DNA of 64,000 nucleotides from contig NZ_CAHJXR010000002.1 of assembly GCF_903645355.1 (NCBI RefSeq), positions 124,001 through 188,000 on the forward strand, in the 5' to 3' direction. Shown here piece by piece: positions 10,334 through 19,019 of the stretch. Both the position numbers and the translations under genes were made by a program. Numbering within the stretch: the first letter of the stretch is position 1; the number at the start of each line of letters is the position of its first letter. Under the pieces are notes generated by a model. It was given only the letters and a program-made list of their open reading frames with translations, did not search any database and was not told where the DNA came from. The DNA is from Schaalia sp. Marseille-Q2122. Lineage in GTDB: Bacteria > Actinomycetota > Actinomycetes > Actinomycetales > Actinomycetaceae.

Positions 10334-11770
10334 GGCTCTTCCGATTTAAGGGTGTAGGTGGGGTTTGAAGCCGCCTGTTTCTAGTAGGCTGCGGATGATG
10401 TAGTTGGTCAGGTTGCGAAAGCCCAGAGCGGTGCCGCGTAGGTGTTCCAGGCGTCCGTTGAGTGCTTCGGTGGGGCCGTTGCTGGTCCTGGGATGGTCGA
10501 AGTAGGCCAGGATGTCACCGGCGCGTTTCTTCAGTGTTCGTCCCAGGGTAATGACCTCGCTCAGGGCGGCAGGTACGCCGCTAGAAATCGCGGTGATCAG
10601 TTCTTGCATGAGTCTTTTGCCCTTGGCCCGCTCGGGCTGACGGTAAGCGGCCACCATCTTCTGGTACACACCCCAGGTCACCTCGACTTGGGCATGGTCA
10701 TCGTTGGCGAAGAGCGCGTCTAAACGCTTGCGCTGGGCAGGGGTGAGCAGGTCGCTACCGGTGTGCAGAGTACGGCGGGCCTTGTACAGGGGATCATCAG
10801 CCCGTCCCCGCCGTCCATGTAGTTCTTGCTGAACACGCCGACGACACTCATCAAGCGCCTGGCCTGCCAGGTGTACTACGTGGAAGGGATCGAGCACGGC
10901 CCTGGCCTGGGGCATTTCCTCGGTGGTGGCGGTTTTAAACCCGCTAAAACCGTCCATCGCGACCAGTTCCACGCCATCTCGCCATGCTCGGGGCTGCTGG
11001 GCCAGCCAGCCCTTGAAAGCCTGCTTGGAGCGGCCCTGGACCATGGCGAGTAGCCGGGCCGGGCCAGTGCCATCCTTGACGGGGGTTAAGTCGATGACCA
11101 CGGTTACGTACTTGTCACCTGCGCGAGTATGGCGCCAAACATGCTCATCCACGCCGATAACTCTGACTCCTTCAAGCCGGACGGGGTCGTTGATCAAGAG
11201 GCGCTGTCCTTCGGCCAGCACAGCATCGTTGGCGGTGTCCCAAGCCACGGACAGGCCCTGAGCGATGCGGGATACGCTCAGGTGTTGACACACCAAGGCT
11301 TCCAACGCCCAACGCACCGCACGCCTCGATAGGCGTGCCCTGGGCTCAGCTGCCAGGTCCATGTTCTGACGCCATACGTGTGCGCATTCCTGGCAGCGGT
11401 AACGGCGCAGTCGCACTTCCAGTGTGGTGGGACGCCATCCAAAGGGCTCGTGAGCCAGCCGGCGCTTGACCGTGTCACGTGCCAAGCCTTGACAGCCACA
11501 CCGCCCACACCAGTCATCAGGCTCGACCAGGCGGCATTCCAGTATCGCCCGCTCAGGCTCGACACGCTGGCCAGTAACGACAAGACCAAGCTCGTCCAAG
11601 CCAGCAAAAGTAGTCAGATCAGGCGCGACGAAGGTAGCGTTGGACATGTTGAGGTCTTTCGTGTGGGCGGTGTGATGACTCCCATCATCGGAAGACCTCA
11701 ACCCCTACCCACACACCAACACACCCTCCCCTGGATCACACCACCAATACACCCTCAATTGGGAAGAGCC
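10334..11770 (-). mobile_element. ISL3-family insertion sequence
   Basis: A complete 1437-bp element. The 23-bp terminal inverted repeats at 10334-10356 and 11748-11770 both begin GGCTCTTCC and end AGGGTGTA, with three mismatches between. An identical 8-bp target duplication flanks it. It carries one transposase gene on the minus strand. The intact ends, perfect duplication and clean interruption of a small gene suggest a recent insertion. No second copy lies in this window, so there is no composite transposon here. Confidence 0.95.
10346..11647 (-). CDS. ISL3-family transposase
   Basis: DDE transposase of 433 residues from ATG 11647 (451 if the in-frame start at 11701 is used). An N-terminal zinc ribbon with 'CGRCGC' and a second Cys pair ('CQEC') is followed by an HTH region ('LSVSRIAQGLSVAWDTAND'), the catalytic core starting 'VIGVDEHVW', an 'AMDGFSGF' segment, and the C-terminal 'GPTEALNGRLE' with the last acidic residue. 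All expected regions are present, so it is probably active. It fills nearly the whole element, ending 12 bases inside the left inverted repeat. Confidence 0.95.
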   Translation of the reverse strand: MSNATFVAPDLTTFAGLDELGLVVTGQRVEPERAILECRLVEPDDWCGRCGCQGLARDTVKRRLAHEPFGWRPTTLEVRLRRYRCQECAHVWRQNMDLAAEPRARLSRRAVRWALEALVCQHLSVSRIAQGLSVAWDTANDAVLAEGQRLLINDPVRLEGVRVIGVDEHVWRHTRAGDKYVTVVIDLTPVKDGTGPARLLAMVQGRSKQAFKGWLAQQPRAWRDGVELVAMDGFSGFKTATTEEMPQARAVLDPFHVVHLAGQALDECRRRVQQELHGRRGRADDPLYKARRTLHTGSDLLTPAQRKRLDALFANDDHAQVEVTWGVYQKMVAAYRQPERAKGKRLMQELITAISSGVPAALSEVITLGRTLKKRAGDILAYFDHPRTSNGPTEALNGRLEHLRGTALGFRNLTNYIIRSLLETGGFKPHLHP

Positions 11771-11778
11771 GGTTTTGT

Positions 11779-12073
11779 CCTCGCAGATGACTGGGGGAGT
11801 GGCCAATCCTGGCAGGCGGGTGGCGCTTACCTGACGCTGACGACCTCGCCCAACGCTTCGGCTACTGAACACGACCGCAGGCGTCCGGGCATGAACCACA
11901 TTGCACTCAAAACCGCTTCAACGGACGCGGTTGACGCCATCATGGCTCAGGCCTCCGCGCATGGCTGGACTCCTCTCTACCATGAGCGCTACCCGCACGC
12001 GGGCGGGCCGCAGCACTACGCCGGATGGCTCGAGAACGCCCAGGGCTTCAAAGTCGAGCTCGTCGCTGAATGA
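11779..12073 (+). pseudogene. VOC/glyoxalase-fold gene, 3' fragment
   Basis: Continues the interrupted gene from 'LADDWGSGQSWQAGGAYLTL' to the stop at 12071-12073, including 'MNHIALKTAS' (the second metal-site strand) and 'AQGFKVELVAE', a typical VOC ending. It has no start of its own. It is downstream of hsdR and may once have been in the same transcript. The metal/substrate role of the ancestral protein is unknown. Confidence 0.9.
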
Positions 12074-12235
12074 AACTGCTCAACCCCCTCACCCCCCGCT
12101 CCCCGCAGCGGGTTGGCAGAAAATAACCGAACGCTTCCGGTCGGCTGGACACCACTACACGACTAAGCACAACAACGGCCGGGACCCGGCCGGATAGCTT
12201 CGGAGTGTGTCACGGTAGGCGGGCAAATAGAAGAA

Positions 12236-12805
12236 TTACGCCTTCTTCTGCCCCAGCAGGTCTCGCACGATGCGCACAACACCGTAGGTTAAGAAAATCG
12301 TGAACGATACAGCCGGGTAGAACAACGCAACCAGAGTGCCAGCCGCAGTAATCACTACGGATAAAGCACCAGTGTTTCGTGTCTGAATCTCGCGTGCATC
12401 GGCAGAGGACGTGCCCAGGTCACGAATGATCTCGCGCTGCAACTCGTTAAAGGACACCGTGCTTGTCAGTAAGAGAGCGCAGAACACCGTGGCAGGAATC
12501 GGGTCGAATGGTTGTGCCCCCGTCCACTCGATCACAAAAGGCAGTAAGGCCATCTAGAATAACCAATTGAGGTTCTTCCACATGATCTTCGGTGTCACAG
12601 ATTCCAATGGATCAAACAAACGATGGTGGTTAATCCACTGAATGCCCACAAAGGTGTAGCCGATGACGTAGGCCATCAGCAAAGAAGCGAAGGGCTTCAA
12701 TGACGCGGCATCAAAGCCTCCAGGTGGATTGAGTTTTAGGACGGTGATGGTTAAAACGATGGCTAATACGCCATCACTGAATGCTTCTAAACGACCTTTA
12801 GACAC
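12236..12805 (-). pseudogene. TMEM175-family potassium channel-like gene with in-frame amber codon
   Basis: The two halves share one frame. The first (12554-12805) begins 'SKGRLEAFSDGVLAIVLTI', with the FSDGV signature of bacterial TMEM175-like (DUF1211) channels, and continues to 'IMWKNLNWLF'. A TAG codon at 12556-12554 follows, then the frame continues 'MALLPFVIEW' and further hydrophobic segments to 12236. The position just before 'MALLPF' is normally an uninterrupted helix in this family. A one-base change such as TGG to TAG is the simplest explanation, so I treat it as a nonsense pseudogene. Full length would be about 189 residues. Readthrough or two separate chains are less likely alternatives. 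Confidence 0.8.
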
Positions 12806-12995
12806 GTGCGATCCTTACTCGTCGATACTATGTCGCTGCTCACGTGGTGTGTATCGCTGAGTAATCCTATCCTCTCGCAGCCTGAGCCCGCCCTCGAATC
12901 CCGCGTTAATGCCGCGGGGGCTGAAGGGGCCAGGCGCAGGCGGTGGGTAGAGAACCGGCGCAGATACAAGCTAGAACTTGGCGTCGAAAGAGGCG

Positions 12996-13634
12996 TTAGA
13001 GCTGGGAGGATGAACGCCCTCTCCACAGAGCTTTATCCAAGAGACCTGTCTGTTCAATGGGCAGCAGGCCATCATCTAGGGCACTCATACGCTCATAAAG
13101 TGTGCGCATGGCGCCTCTGTCTGGAATGTGCTCACTACCAATAGCAGCGCGTAACACGCTGACAGTCGTAATGCAGGATATTGTCCCAATTTCCGGAGTC
13201 TTGATGCGTAGACGATCTAATTGTCGTGAAGCCCGTGCCACCATCTGTTGTCCCGCTCCGTCGTCAATGAGTACCACGACAGACTTCCCAGCTAAAGCTT
13301 GGGCAAAGGCGTGGGTGACCACCATAGTCTCCCCAAGGTCCTTGGGGCTTCGTTTTCTTTGTGGAAGTGGCTGATGGATAACGAATCCTGAGGCATGTGA
13401 GAGCTCATCAGTGACCTCGTCGGACAAGACAATCACGTATTCTCCGGTGGTAACACGGCGAAGAACCGACTCCGCGGCTCTGAAACGATGATCCTGCTGT
13501 GACTTCCTGATGATCTCGGCGTGGACCGTTTCGGGCATCGCCAACCTGCCGACGGTGCCAATCAATAGGCGTTCCTCATTGACCGAGAAGAAATTCAACC
13601 CTGGCCCAGCGTCCATAATGATGCGTTCGCTCAT
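12996..13634 (-). CDS. PIN-domain protein
   Basis: A 212-residue protein with a PIN-like nuclease fold: 'IIMDAGPGLNFF' near residue 5 supplies the first Asp, a conserved Glu follows in 'LAMPETVHAEI', then 'KDLGETMVV' and 'VVVLIDDGAGQ' supply the later acidic residues. PIN proteins of this type are usually metal-dependent RNases and often toxins. It is the last gene of a three-gene unit and overlaps the ImmA/IrrE gene by four bases. It is longer than classic VapC toxins (about 130 residues), with an extra C-terminal helical part. Toxicity is inference. Confidence 0.75.
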   Translation of the reverse strand: MSERIIMDAGPGLNFFSVNEERLLIGTVGRLAMPETVHAEIIRKSQQDHRFRAAESVLRRVTTGEYVIVLSDEVTDELSHASGFVIHQPLPQRKRSPKDLGETMVVTHAFAQALAGKSVVVLIDDGAGQQMVARASRQLDRLRIKTPEIGTISCITTVSVLRAAIGSEHIPDRGAMRTLYERMSALDDGLLPIEQTGLLDKALWRGRSSSQL

Positions 13635-14446
13635 TCTGGATCGCTCGCATCCTCCAGTCCGCTGAGGTCAATGTCTACCTGAGGTAGATCGCGGAGCTCA
13701 TAATCGGCAAACGATGGAAGGGCGGGAGTGATGCCCGCTTCTTCGAGCTCTTGAAGCACGAGATCTTCGGGTAGGCCTCGTAAAGTAGCGATGACTTGCG
13801 CTGAGATTAGCCCGTCAGCGTATGCCGAAATCGCCCGAGCAATGAGCTTTTGCGGTGGCCGGATCCGATTTGATGTCTCTTGAAGAGTCGCATAGACCTC
13901 ACTCCAACCAAACTGGGTTGCGAGATGTGGTGTCGTTATGGCTTTCCAGGAGTTCACTGTCTCCTGATCGATGATTTTTGCATCCCGCATGGCAATGGCA
14001 GCCATCTGTGGGGAGACTAAGAAGTGCTGTACTACAGACGACAGTGAATGTAATGAGCAATGATCGCCCTCGCCAAGAAAAGCTTTTACAGCTTGGTGTG
14101 GGATGAGAAGATGTCGGGCAAAAGCATCGGCGCGTATCTCCTGCCTATCTCGTTTTCCTAGCTCAACGGTGTGATCCTCGAAAAGAATATGTCCAAGCTC
14201 ATGTGCCAAAGTGCTGCGTTGACTCATAGGGTTCATCGTCCGCGCGACACCAATGAAAGTGGTATCGCGTTCGGGATCGCTCATCGTTAAACCGTGATCG
14301 TCCTCAGGCACATCGAGGACAGCAACGTCACATCCTGTCGACAGCTCGATCAGCCGAATCAGATCGTAGATTGGCTGCGAGCCAAGTCCATTCTGAATCC
14401 GGAACTCCTGCGCCTTCTGTTGCGCTTGCGTTTCGTTCCTGCTCAT
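13631..14446 (-). CDS. ImmA/IrrE-family metallo-endopeptidase
   Basis: A 271-residue zinc peptidase of the COG2856 type. The metal-binding motif 'HELGHILFEDH' lies near residue 82. Relatives (ImmA of ICEBs1, IrrE of Deinococcus) cleave XRE-type repressors encoded next to them. Here the XRE gene is directly upstream with a four-base overlap, and the PIN gene directly downstream also with a four-base overlap, so all three are co-translated. The expected role is to cleave or control the XRE protein; that is inferred from family and context. Confidence 0.88.
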   Translation of the reverse strand: MSRNETQAQQKAQEFRIQNGLGSQPIYDLIRLIELSTGCDVAVLDVPEDDHGLTMSDPERDTTFIGVARTMNPMSQRSTLAHELGHILFEDHTVELGKRDRQEIRADAFARHLLIPHQAVKAFLGEGDHCSLHSLSSVVQHFLVSPQMAAIAMRDAKIIDQETVNSWKAITTPHLATQFGWSEVYATLQETSNRIRPPQKLIARAISAYADGLISAQVIATLRGLPEDLVLQELEEAGITPALPSFADYELRDLPQVDIDLSGLEDASDPE

Positions 14447-14772
14447 TGCCCCTCCGGCACACCCAGTTCATCGAGCATGGCGTCAATCTCCATGAAGTGG
14501 AGCAGGCGAGATTTCAGAGCATCGACATTAGAGCCATTCGTTGAGCGTGCAGCGCATCGAACGCGCTGAGCAACTGCACTGCCCGTGAGCTGGGTTGTTG
14601 AGCATCCGATTGCATCGGCGATGAGGATGAGCTCGGGCATCTTTAATGGCCGCTCACCAGACATGATCCGGCTAATCGTAGGTTGAGAGATGCCAGTTTT
14701 TTCAGCAAGCTGCCGTTGAGAAATGCCTGATGTATGTAACGCGGTAGAGATAGCGTTGAGCGTGGAGTCCAT
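14443..14772 (-). CDS. XRE-family transcriptional regulator
   Basis: A 109-residue DNA-binding protein with a classic HTH at residues ~18-40: 'ISQRQLAEKTGISQPTISRIM'. I start at ATG 14772, preceded by GAGGTGG about five bases away; the GTG at 14781 overlaps that ribosome site. It is first in the XRE / ImmA-IrrE / PIN unit and is probably the repressor or antitoxin of the set. Nothing beyond family and overlap supports the regulatory model. Confidence 0.88.
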   Translation of the reverse strand: MDSTLNAISTALHTSGISQRQLAEKTGISQPTISRIMSGERPLKMPELILIADAIGCSTTQLTGSAVAQRVRCAARSTNGSNVDALKSRLLHFMEIDAMLDELGVPEGQ

Positions 14773-14877
14773 AGTGACCACCTCTACGTGAATCAGTTTC
14801 CTAAAGCTGATTCAATCCTATCGTCGCGCCTCCTTTGCGTCCAGAGAAAGTGGTGCGAGTCTCCGGCCAAACCCACC

Positions 14878-15657
14878 TCACCCAACACCCCGCACCACGG
14901 CCAAGCGCCGCTGCAGGGGAGCGGTGGAGAGCTTCTCAATGATCAGCGCCAAGGTTGCTAACAGCAGGGCGTAGGCAAAGACCTGTGGCGTCTCAATATT
15001 GATCTGCGCCAGGCGGATCGCCCCGCCCAGGCCGCTGGCAGTGGCCAGCAGTTCCGCCATCACCGCGACCCGAAGCGATTGCCCCAACGCCACCGTCGTT
15101 GCTGCAAGAAAGGGAGGTAGCACCAGGGGAACGATAATGTGCCAGGCCCGCTCATACCGGCTCAAACCAAAGACTTGCCCCATCTCCGACAAGGACGGGT
15201 CAATGCCGCGCACAGCCGTGGCGGTGGTGCGGACCAACAGGGGCGTTGCCACCAGGGCAACCACCAGCATCACGGCCTCGCTGCTCGATCCCAACCACAC
15301 CAGCGCCAGGATGACGAAGACGACGGCGGGCGTGGCCAGCAGGATCTGAATCATTGGCTGGCAGAAGGCTTCGAAAGCAGGCCAACGCCCCATGGCGCTA
15401 CCCCATAGTGCGCCAATGAGAATCGCCAGGCCCAGCCCTATACCGCCGCGCATGACGGTCAAACCCAGCGCGTGCCAGAACTGCCCGTGGGTGACGATCT
15501 CACTGAGCGCGCGGAAGGTCGACAGGGGAGAGGGCAGCACGTACTCGTGCTGGCCATGAGCCGCCCAGGCCCAGGCCAGCACGAGGATAACGCAGCCAGC
15601 AGTGGTGTACAGCCAGCGGCGGGTGGCGCCCAGCTCAGCCCGCATAGAAGCGGTCAT
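14878..15657 (-). CDS. ABC transporter permease, NitT/TauT type
   Basis: A 259-residue inner-membrane permease of the SsuC/TauC type with about six membrane segments. The EAA loop is present ('DPSLSEMGQVFGLSRYERAWHIIVPLVLP'). Its start overlaps the end of the binding-protein gene, so the exact start is uncertain (15657 or 15645). It is last in the methyltransferase / ATPase / binding protein / permease run. The substrate is unknown: this family carries sulfonates, nitrate, thiamine precursors and more. Confidence 0.85.
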   Translation of the reverse strand: MTASMRAELGATRRWLYTTAGCVILVLAWAWAAHGQHEYVLPSPLSTFRALSEIVTHGQFWHALGLTVMRGGIGLGLAILIGALWGSAMGRWPAFEAFCQPMIQILLATPAVVFVILALVWLGSSSEAVMLVVALVATPLLVRTTATAVRGIDPSLSEMGQVFGLSRYERAWHIIVPLVLPPFLAATTVALGQSLRVAVMAELLATASGLGGAIRLAQINIETPQVFAYALLLATLALIIEKLSTAPLQRRLAVVRGVG

Positions 15658-16690
15658 CGGGCAGCTTTCCACCATAAATATCGGGGTTGACCTCACCCAA
15701 ACGTGTCAGGAAATCCTCATAGGCCTCACGCGCTTCCGATGCGGGCACCATATTCAACTGCAGGCGAGGGATAACCTTCTCCACCACCGGCACAGGCAGG
15801 TCGTAATGCTGAGCAATCTTCTCCAAGGTCGCCTTATCGCCCGCGTTAGCCTTCTCCACGCCAGCCTTCACCTCGGCAATGACAGCGTCCACCAGCTCAG
15901 GATGCTCATCAACCAACGCGCCGGGCATGACCAGGCCAGCCATGGGGAAACGCGCCTCCTTACCGGTGACCTTCGCCCACTCCTGCTGCAAGTCCAGGGC
16001 GCGCGTCAGGTTTTTGCCGTTCTCAGCGGCCTTCGCCTGGGCGATGGTGGCGGCATGTTCAGGCAGGACAACCCAGTCGACCTCGCCCTTCATCAGCAGA
16101 CCAATGGCTTGCTGGCCGTCCTCGGCGTAGACGGGCTCGATGTCATCCTTTGTGAGGTTGTTCTTGCTCAGCAGGTAGCTGAACACCAGGTCGGGCATGT
16201 TTCCGGGCAGCGGGATGGCGACCTTCTTGCCGCGCATGGCCTCCCAGTCGCCCTCGGTGGTGCCTTCGGGGGCGAGAACGAAGAGCATGCCCCACACGAC
16301 GGGGCCGACGAGCCGCACGTCAATGCCCTTGTTGTACAGGTTCGCGGCGACGTAGGCGGGGGTGGCGGCCAGCTCAGCCTCGCCGTTCATCAGGTGGGAT
16401 TTGAGCTGCTCAACGCCGTCCCAGTTGGACACGCTGTGCGCCTTCGCAACGCTATCGAGGTTGCCATGGTCGCCGAAGGTAGCCATCGGCGCGCCAAAGG
16501 CCATGGTTTGGGGGACGATGGCGCGCACCTGGTCGAGCTGGTGGTCGTGCGCCTCTGCCGCTGGTGTGGCCTGTGCGGATTGGGTGGCCTCGTGTGACGA
16601 GGCCGAGGCGGGGGCATCTGTTGGCGTGGAGGCGCAGGCGCTGAGGGCCAGGGCGCCAGCGCAGAGGAGGGCAAGGGGGCGGATTCTCAT
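15635..16690 (-). CDS. ABC transporter substrate-binding lipoprotein, NitT/TauT type
   Basis: A 351-residue lipoprotein. The signal peptide 'MRIRPLALLCAGALALSAC' ends in a lipobox with Cys at 19, so it is anchored outside the membrane. The mature part has the SsuA/NMT1-like pattern: 'GVEQLKSHLMNGEAELAATPAY', then 'GMLFVLAPEG' and 'KVAIPLPGNMPD'. A His-rich patch 'HDHQLDQ' follows the low-complexity Ala/Ser linker and could touch metal, but that is weak. A ribosome site GAAAGG precedes the start. It sits between the ATPase and permease genes of the same operon. Confidence 0.85.
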   Translation of the reverse strand: MRIRPLALLCAGALALSACASTPTDAPASASSHEATQSAQATPAAEAHDHQLDQVRAIVPQTMAFGAPMATFGDHGNLDSVAKAHSVSNWDGVEQLKSHLMNGEAELAATPAYVAANLYNKGIDVRLVGPVVWGMLFVLAPEGTTEGDWEAMRGKKVAIPLPGNMPDLVFSYLLSKNNLTKDDIEPVYAEDGQQAIGLLMKGEVDWVVLPEHAATIAQAKAAENGKNLTRALDLQQEWAKVTGKEARFPMAGLVMPGALVDEHPELVDAVIAEVKAGVEKANAGDKATLEKIAQHYDLPVPVVEKVIPRLQLNMVPASEAREAYEDFLTRLGEVNPDIYGGKLPDDRFYAG

Positions 16691-16737
16691 GGGAGTCCTT
16701 TCGAGAGTAGAGGGTGAGTGAGGAAGTCAGTAAGGGG

Positions 16738-17447
<710 letters not shown>

Positions 17448-17451
<4 letters not shown>

Positions 17452-18236
17452 CCTTCGTGCGGTTTCACGGCCACGAAAGCGAAAGCGCACAGGTGTTCTT
17501 GGTGTGCGCGGAAGACCTTACGCATCGCAAGTAGGCGAGCCCGTGCACGCGGATTGCGCGCCACATTGGTGAAGAAACGCAGGGCGCCGACAACGCCCTC
17601 GTCAGCGAAAATACGGCCAGGTTCGAGGAGGGCCATGGGGTTGGTGTCCTGGTAGGTGACGGTGAAACCGGCATCTTCCAAAAGGCTCTTCCAGTGTGCG
17701 GCGGTCAGGGGGCGGGCGTTGACGTTGATTGTGCGTGAGAGCGCGCGTCGGATTTCTTCCTCGGCCTGCGCGGGCACGTCGTCGGGGCGCAGACCCAGCT
17801 CGTGGATGGCGTAGCGCCCGCCGGGGGCGAGTAGGCGGAAGGCTTCGGCCATGATGGCGCGCTTGGCTTTTTCGCCCTGCATGGTCAGCATGGCTTCGCC
17901 AACGACGAGGTCGGCGCTGCCTGCTTCCAGGCCCGTATCTTGAGCGTCCGCTGCGACGAGGCGGGCAGAATCCAGATTGGCAATGATCTGCTGTACGGCC
18001 GCGCTGCCTTCAGGGTGGGGGTCAATCCCGGTGTAGCTGCGAGGTTGCGCGGCGAGGAGGAGCTTAGCGGTCGTACCGACACCGGGACCGAACTCAACTA
18101 TGCGGTCGTTGGTGCTAGGCGAGGCTGCCCGCAGAAGACGCTGGGTTAGTGCAAGGCCGCCGGGACGAAGAACCTTCTTACCGAGTTTCGCCAAAAGCCA
18201 GTGTCCGGGTGCAGGCTTATTCTCACCGTTGTTCAT
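17448..18236 (-). CDS. class I SAM-dependent methyltransferase
   Basis: A 262-residue methyltransferase. SAM motif I is 'RIVEFGPGVGTTAKLLLAA', followed by 'YTGIDPHPEG' and 'ADLVVGEAML', and a small-molecule methyltransferase pattern 'LAPGGRYAIHELGL'. Start ATG 18236 follows GGAGA by seven bases. It is the first gene of the ABC-importer operon and is preceded by a DtxR-like site (18321-18339). Coupling a methyltransferase to a NitT/TauT-type importer is not a pathway I recognise. It may make or modify the transported compound. Confidence 0.85.
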
Positions 18237-18320
18237 GGAGTCTCCTTGCGATGGCTCTCTTTGGGCATTCGAGGCTGCCATGAGAGAGCAAAATATTTAC
18301 GTCATGAGGATGTTTCCATT

Positions 18321-18339
18321 TTAGGTTAGGGGTGCCTTA
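18321..18339. promoter_or_regulatory. DtxR/IdeR-like operator upstream of the methyltransferase-ABC operon
   Basis: TTAGGTTAGGGGTGCCTTA matches the DtxR consensus (TTAGGTTAGCCTAACCTAA) at 13 of 19 positions, with a perfect left half. It lies about 85 bases before the methyltransferase start. Two further similar sites occur in this window. Confidence 0.5.
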
Positions 18340-18355
18340 TGAGTGGAGTGAAAAG

Positions 18356-18385
18356 AAACCCCGCTCACGAGTGCGAGCGGGGTTT
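18356..18385 (-). terminator. intrinsic terminator after the cupin gene
   Basis: An 11-bp perfect stem (AAACCCCGCTC / GAGCGGGGTTT) with an 8-base loop, followed on the minus strand by a T-rich run. It closes the cupin transcript before the methyltransferase operon. Confidence 0.8.
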
Positions 18386-18398
18386 TCGAGAAAATGGG

Positions 18399-18743
18399 CT
18401 ACTCTTCGTCACCAACTAGGACCAAGGTCAGTGCCATGTGGCAGGGTTCCAGAGCCTCCAGGGCATGGCGCTCATTGGGTGCCAAGTAGATGACATCCCC
18501 GGCGGCAATCTCATGCGGCTCGCCAGCGACAGAGAATGACATGCGCCCCGACAGGAGCTGGACGATGACGGCGCGCGGCGAGGCGTGCTCGGTCAACACC
18601 TGGCCCGCATCCATGCTGAAAAGCACCTGGCGCAGGACCGAGTTATTCACCACCACGCGCGAGGTGGTCGCCTCGGTGATGATCGGCAACTGCTCAAGCA
18701 GGCCAGTGTGGACGATGGACTCAGAAACGGGGGTTGAAGGCAT
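18399..18743 (-). CDS. cupin-domain protein
   Basis: A 114-residue single-domain cupin. 'GQVLTEHASPRAVIVQLLSGRMSF' is cupin motif 1 with one metal His, and 'GDVIYLAPNERHALEALEP' is motif 2 with Pro and His. Start ATG 18743 has GGAG five bases before it; an alternative at 18779 lacks one. It is transcribed alone, closed by the terminator at 18356-18385. A DtxR-like palindrome lies 45 bases upstream. The substrate is unknown; small cupins of this type often act as sensors or metal-dependent enzymes. Confidence 0.8.
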   Translation of the reverse strand: MPSTPVSESIVHTGLLEQLPIITEATTSRVVVNNSVLRQVLFSMDAGQVLTEHASPRAVIVQLLSGRMSFSVAGEPHEIAAGDVIYLAPNERHALEALEPCHMALTLVLVGDEE

Positions 18744-18787
18744 GAGTGCTCCAATCAATGATGCGGGAAGGTCTCTCAAGGAGTGAC

Positions 18788-18801
18788 TAAGGCAAGCCTT
18801 A
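18788..18801. promoter_or_regulatory. DtxR-like palindrome upstream of the cupin gene
   Basis: TAAGGC-AA-GCCTTA, a symmetric site related to DtxR/IdeR operators (about 13 of 19 matches when extended to the right). It lies about 45 bases before the cupin start. Confidence 0.45.
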
Positions 18802-18871
18802 CATACTTATGACGGCTTCGCCTGGGACCTGTGGAGGCGGCCGGGCTAAGTTACGTGACACTTGTTGTCTT

Positions 18872-18895
18872 GTGTGACAGGTATAGCTGTCACAC
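18872..18895. repeat. inverted repeat GTGTGACAG / CTGTCACAC
   Basis: Nine-base perfect arms around a six-base spacer, in the 276-base gap between the AGE-family gene and the cupin gene. It could be a regulatory site or a weak terminator for neither gene in particular; nothing else recognisable lies in the gap apart from the DtxR-like palindrome. Confidence 0.5.
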
Positions 18896-19019
18896 TGTGC
18901 AACAAATGAGCTCTAGCACAACAAGTGCAACCCAACGCAACAACTGTCACCTAAGTGCAGGTAAAGCCGTCGCGAGGGAGCCCTCATAGCGGAGGAATAC
19001 CCACGAAAAGGGACGATAT

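Noticed and set aside
10334-11770. Possible composite transposon carrying the VOC gene or hsdR
   Set aside because: Only one ISL3 copy with its own matching target duplication; no second copy flanks these genes here.
12176-12192. GC-rich palindrome CGGCCGGG-A-CCCGGCCG
   Set aside because: Short, with no T run and no gene end that clearly needs it; likely composition effect.
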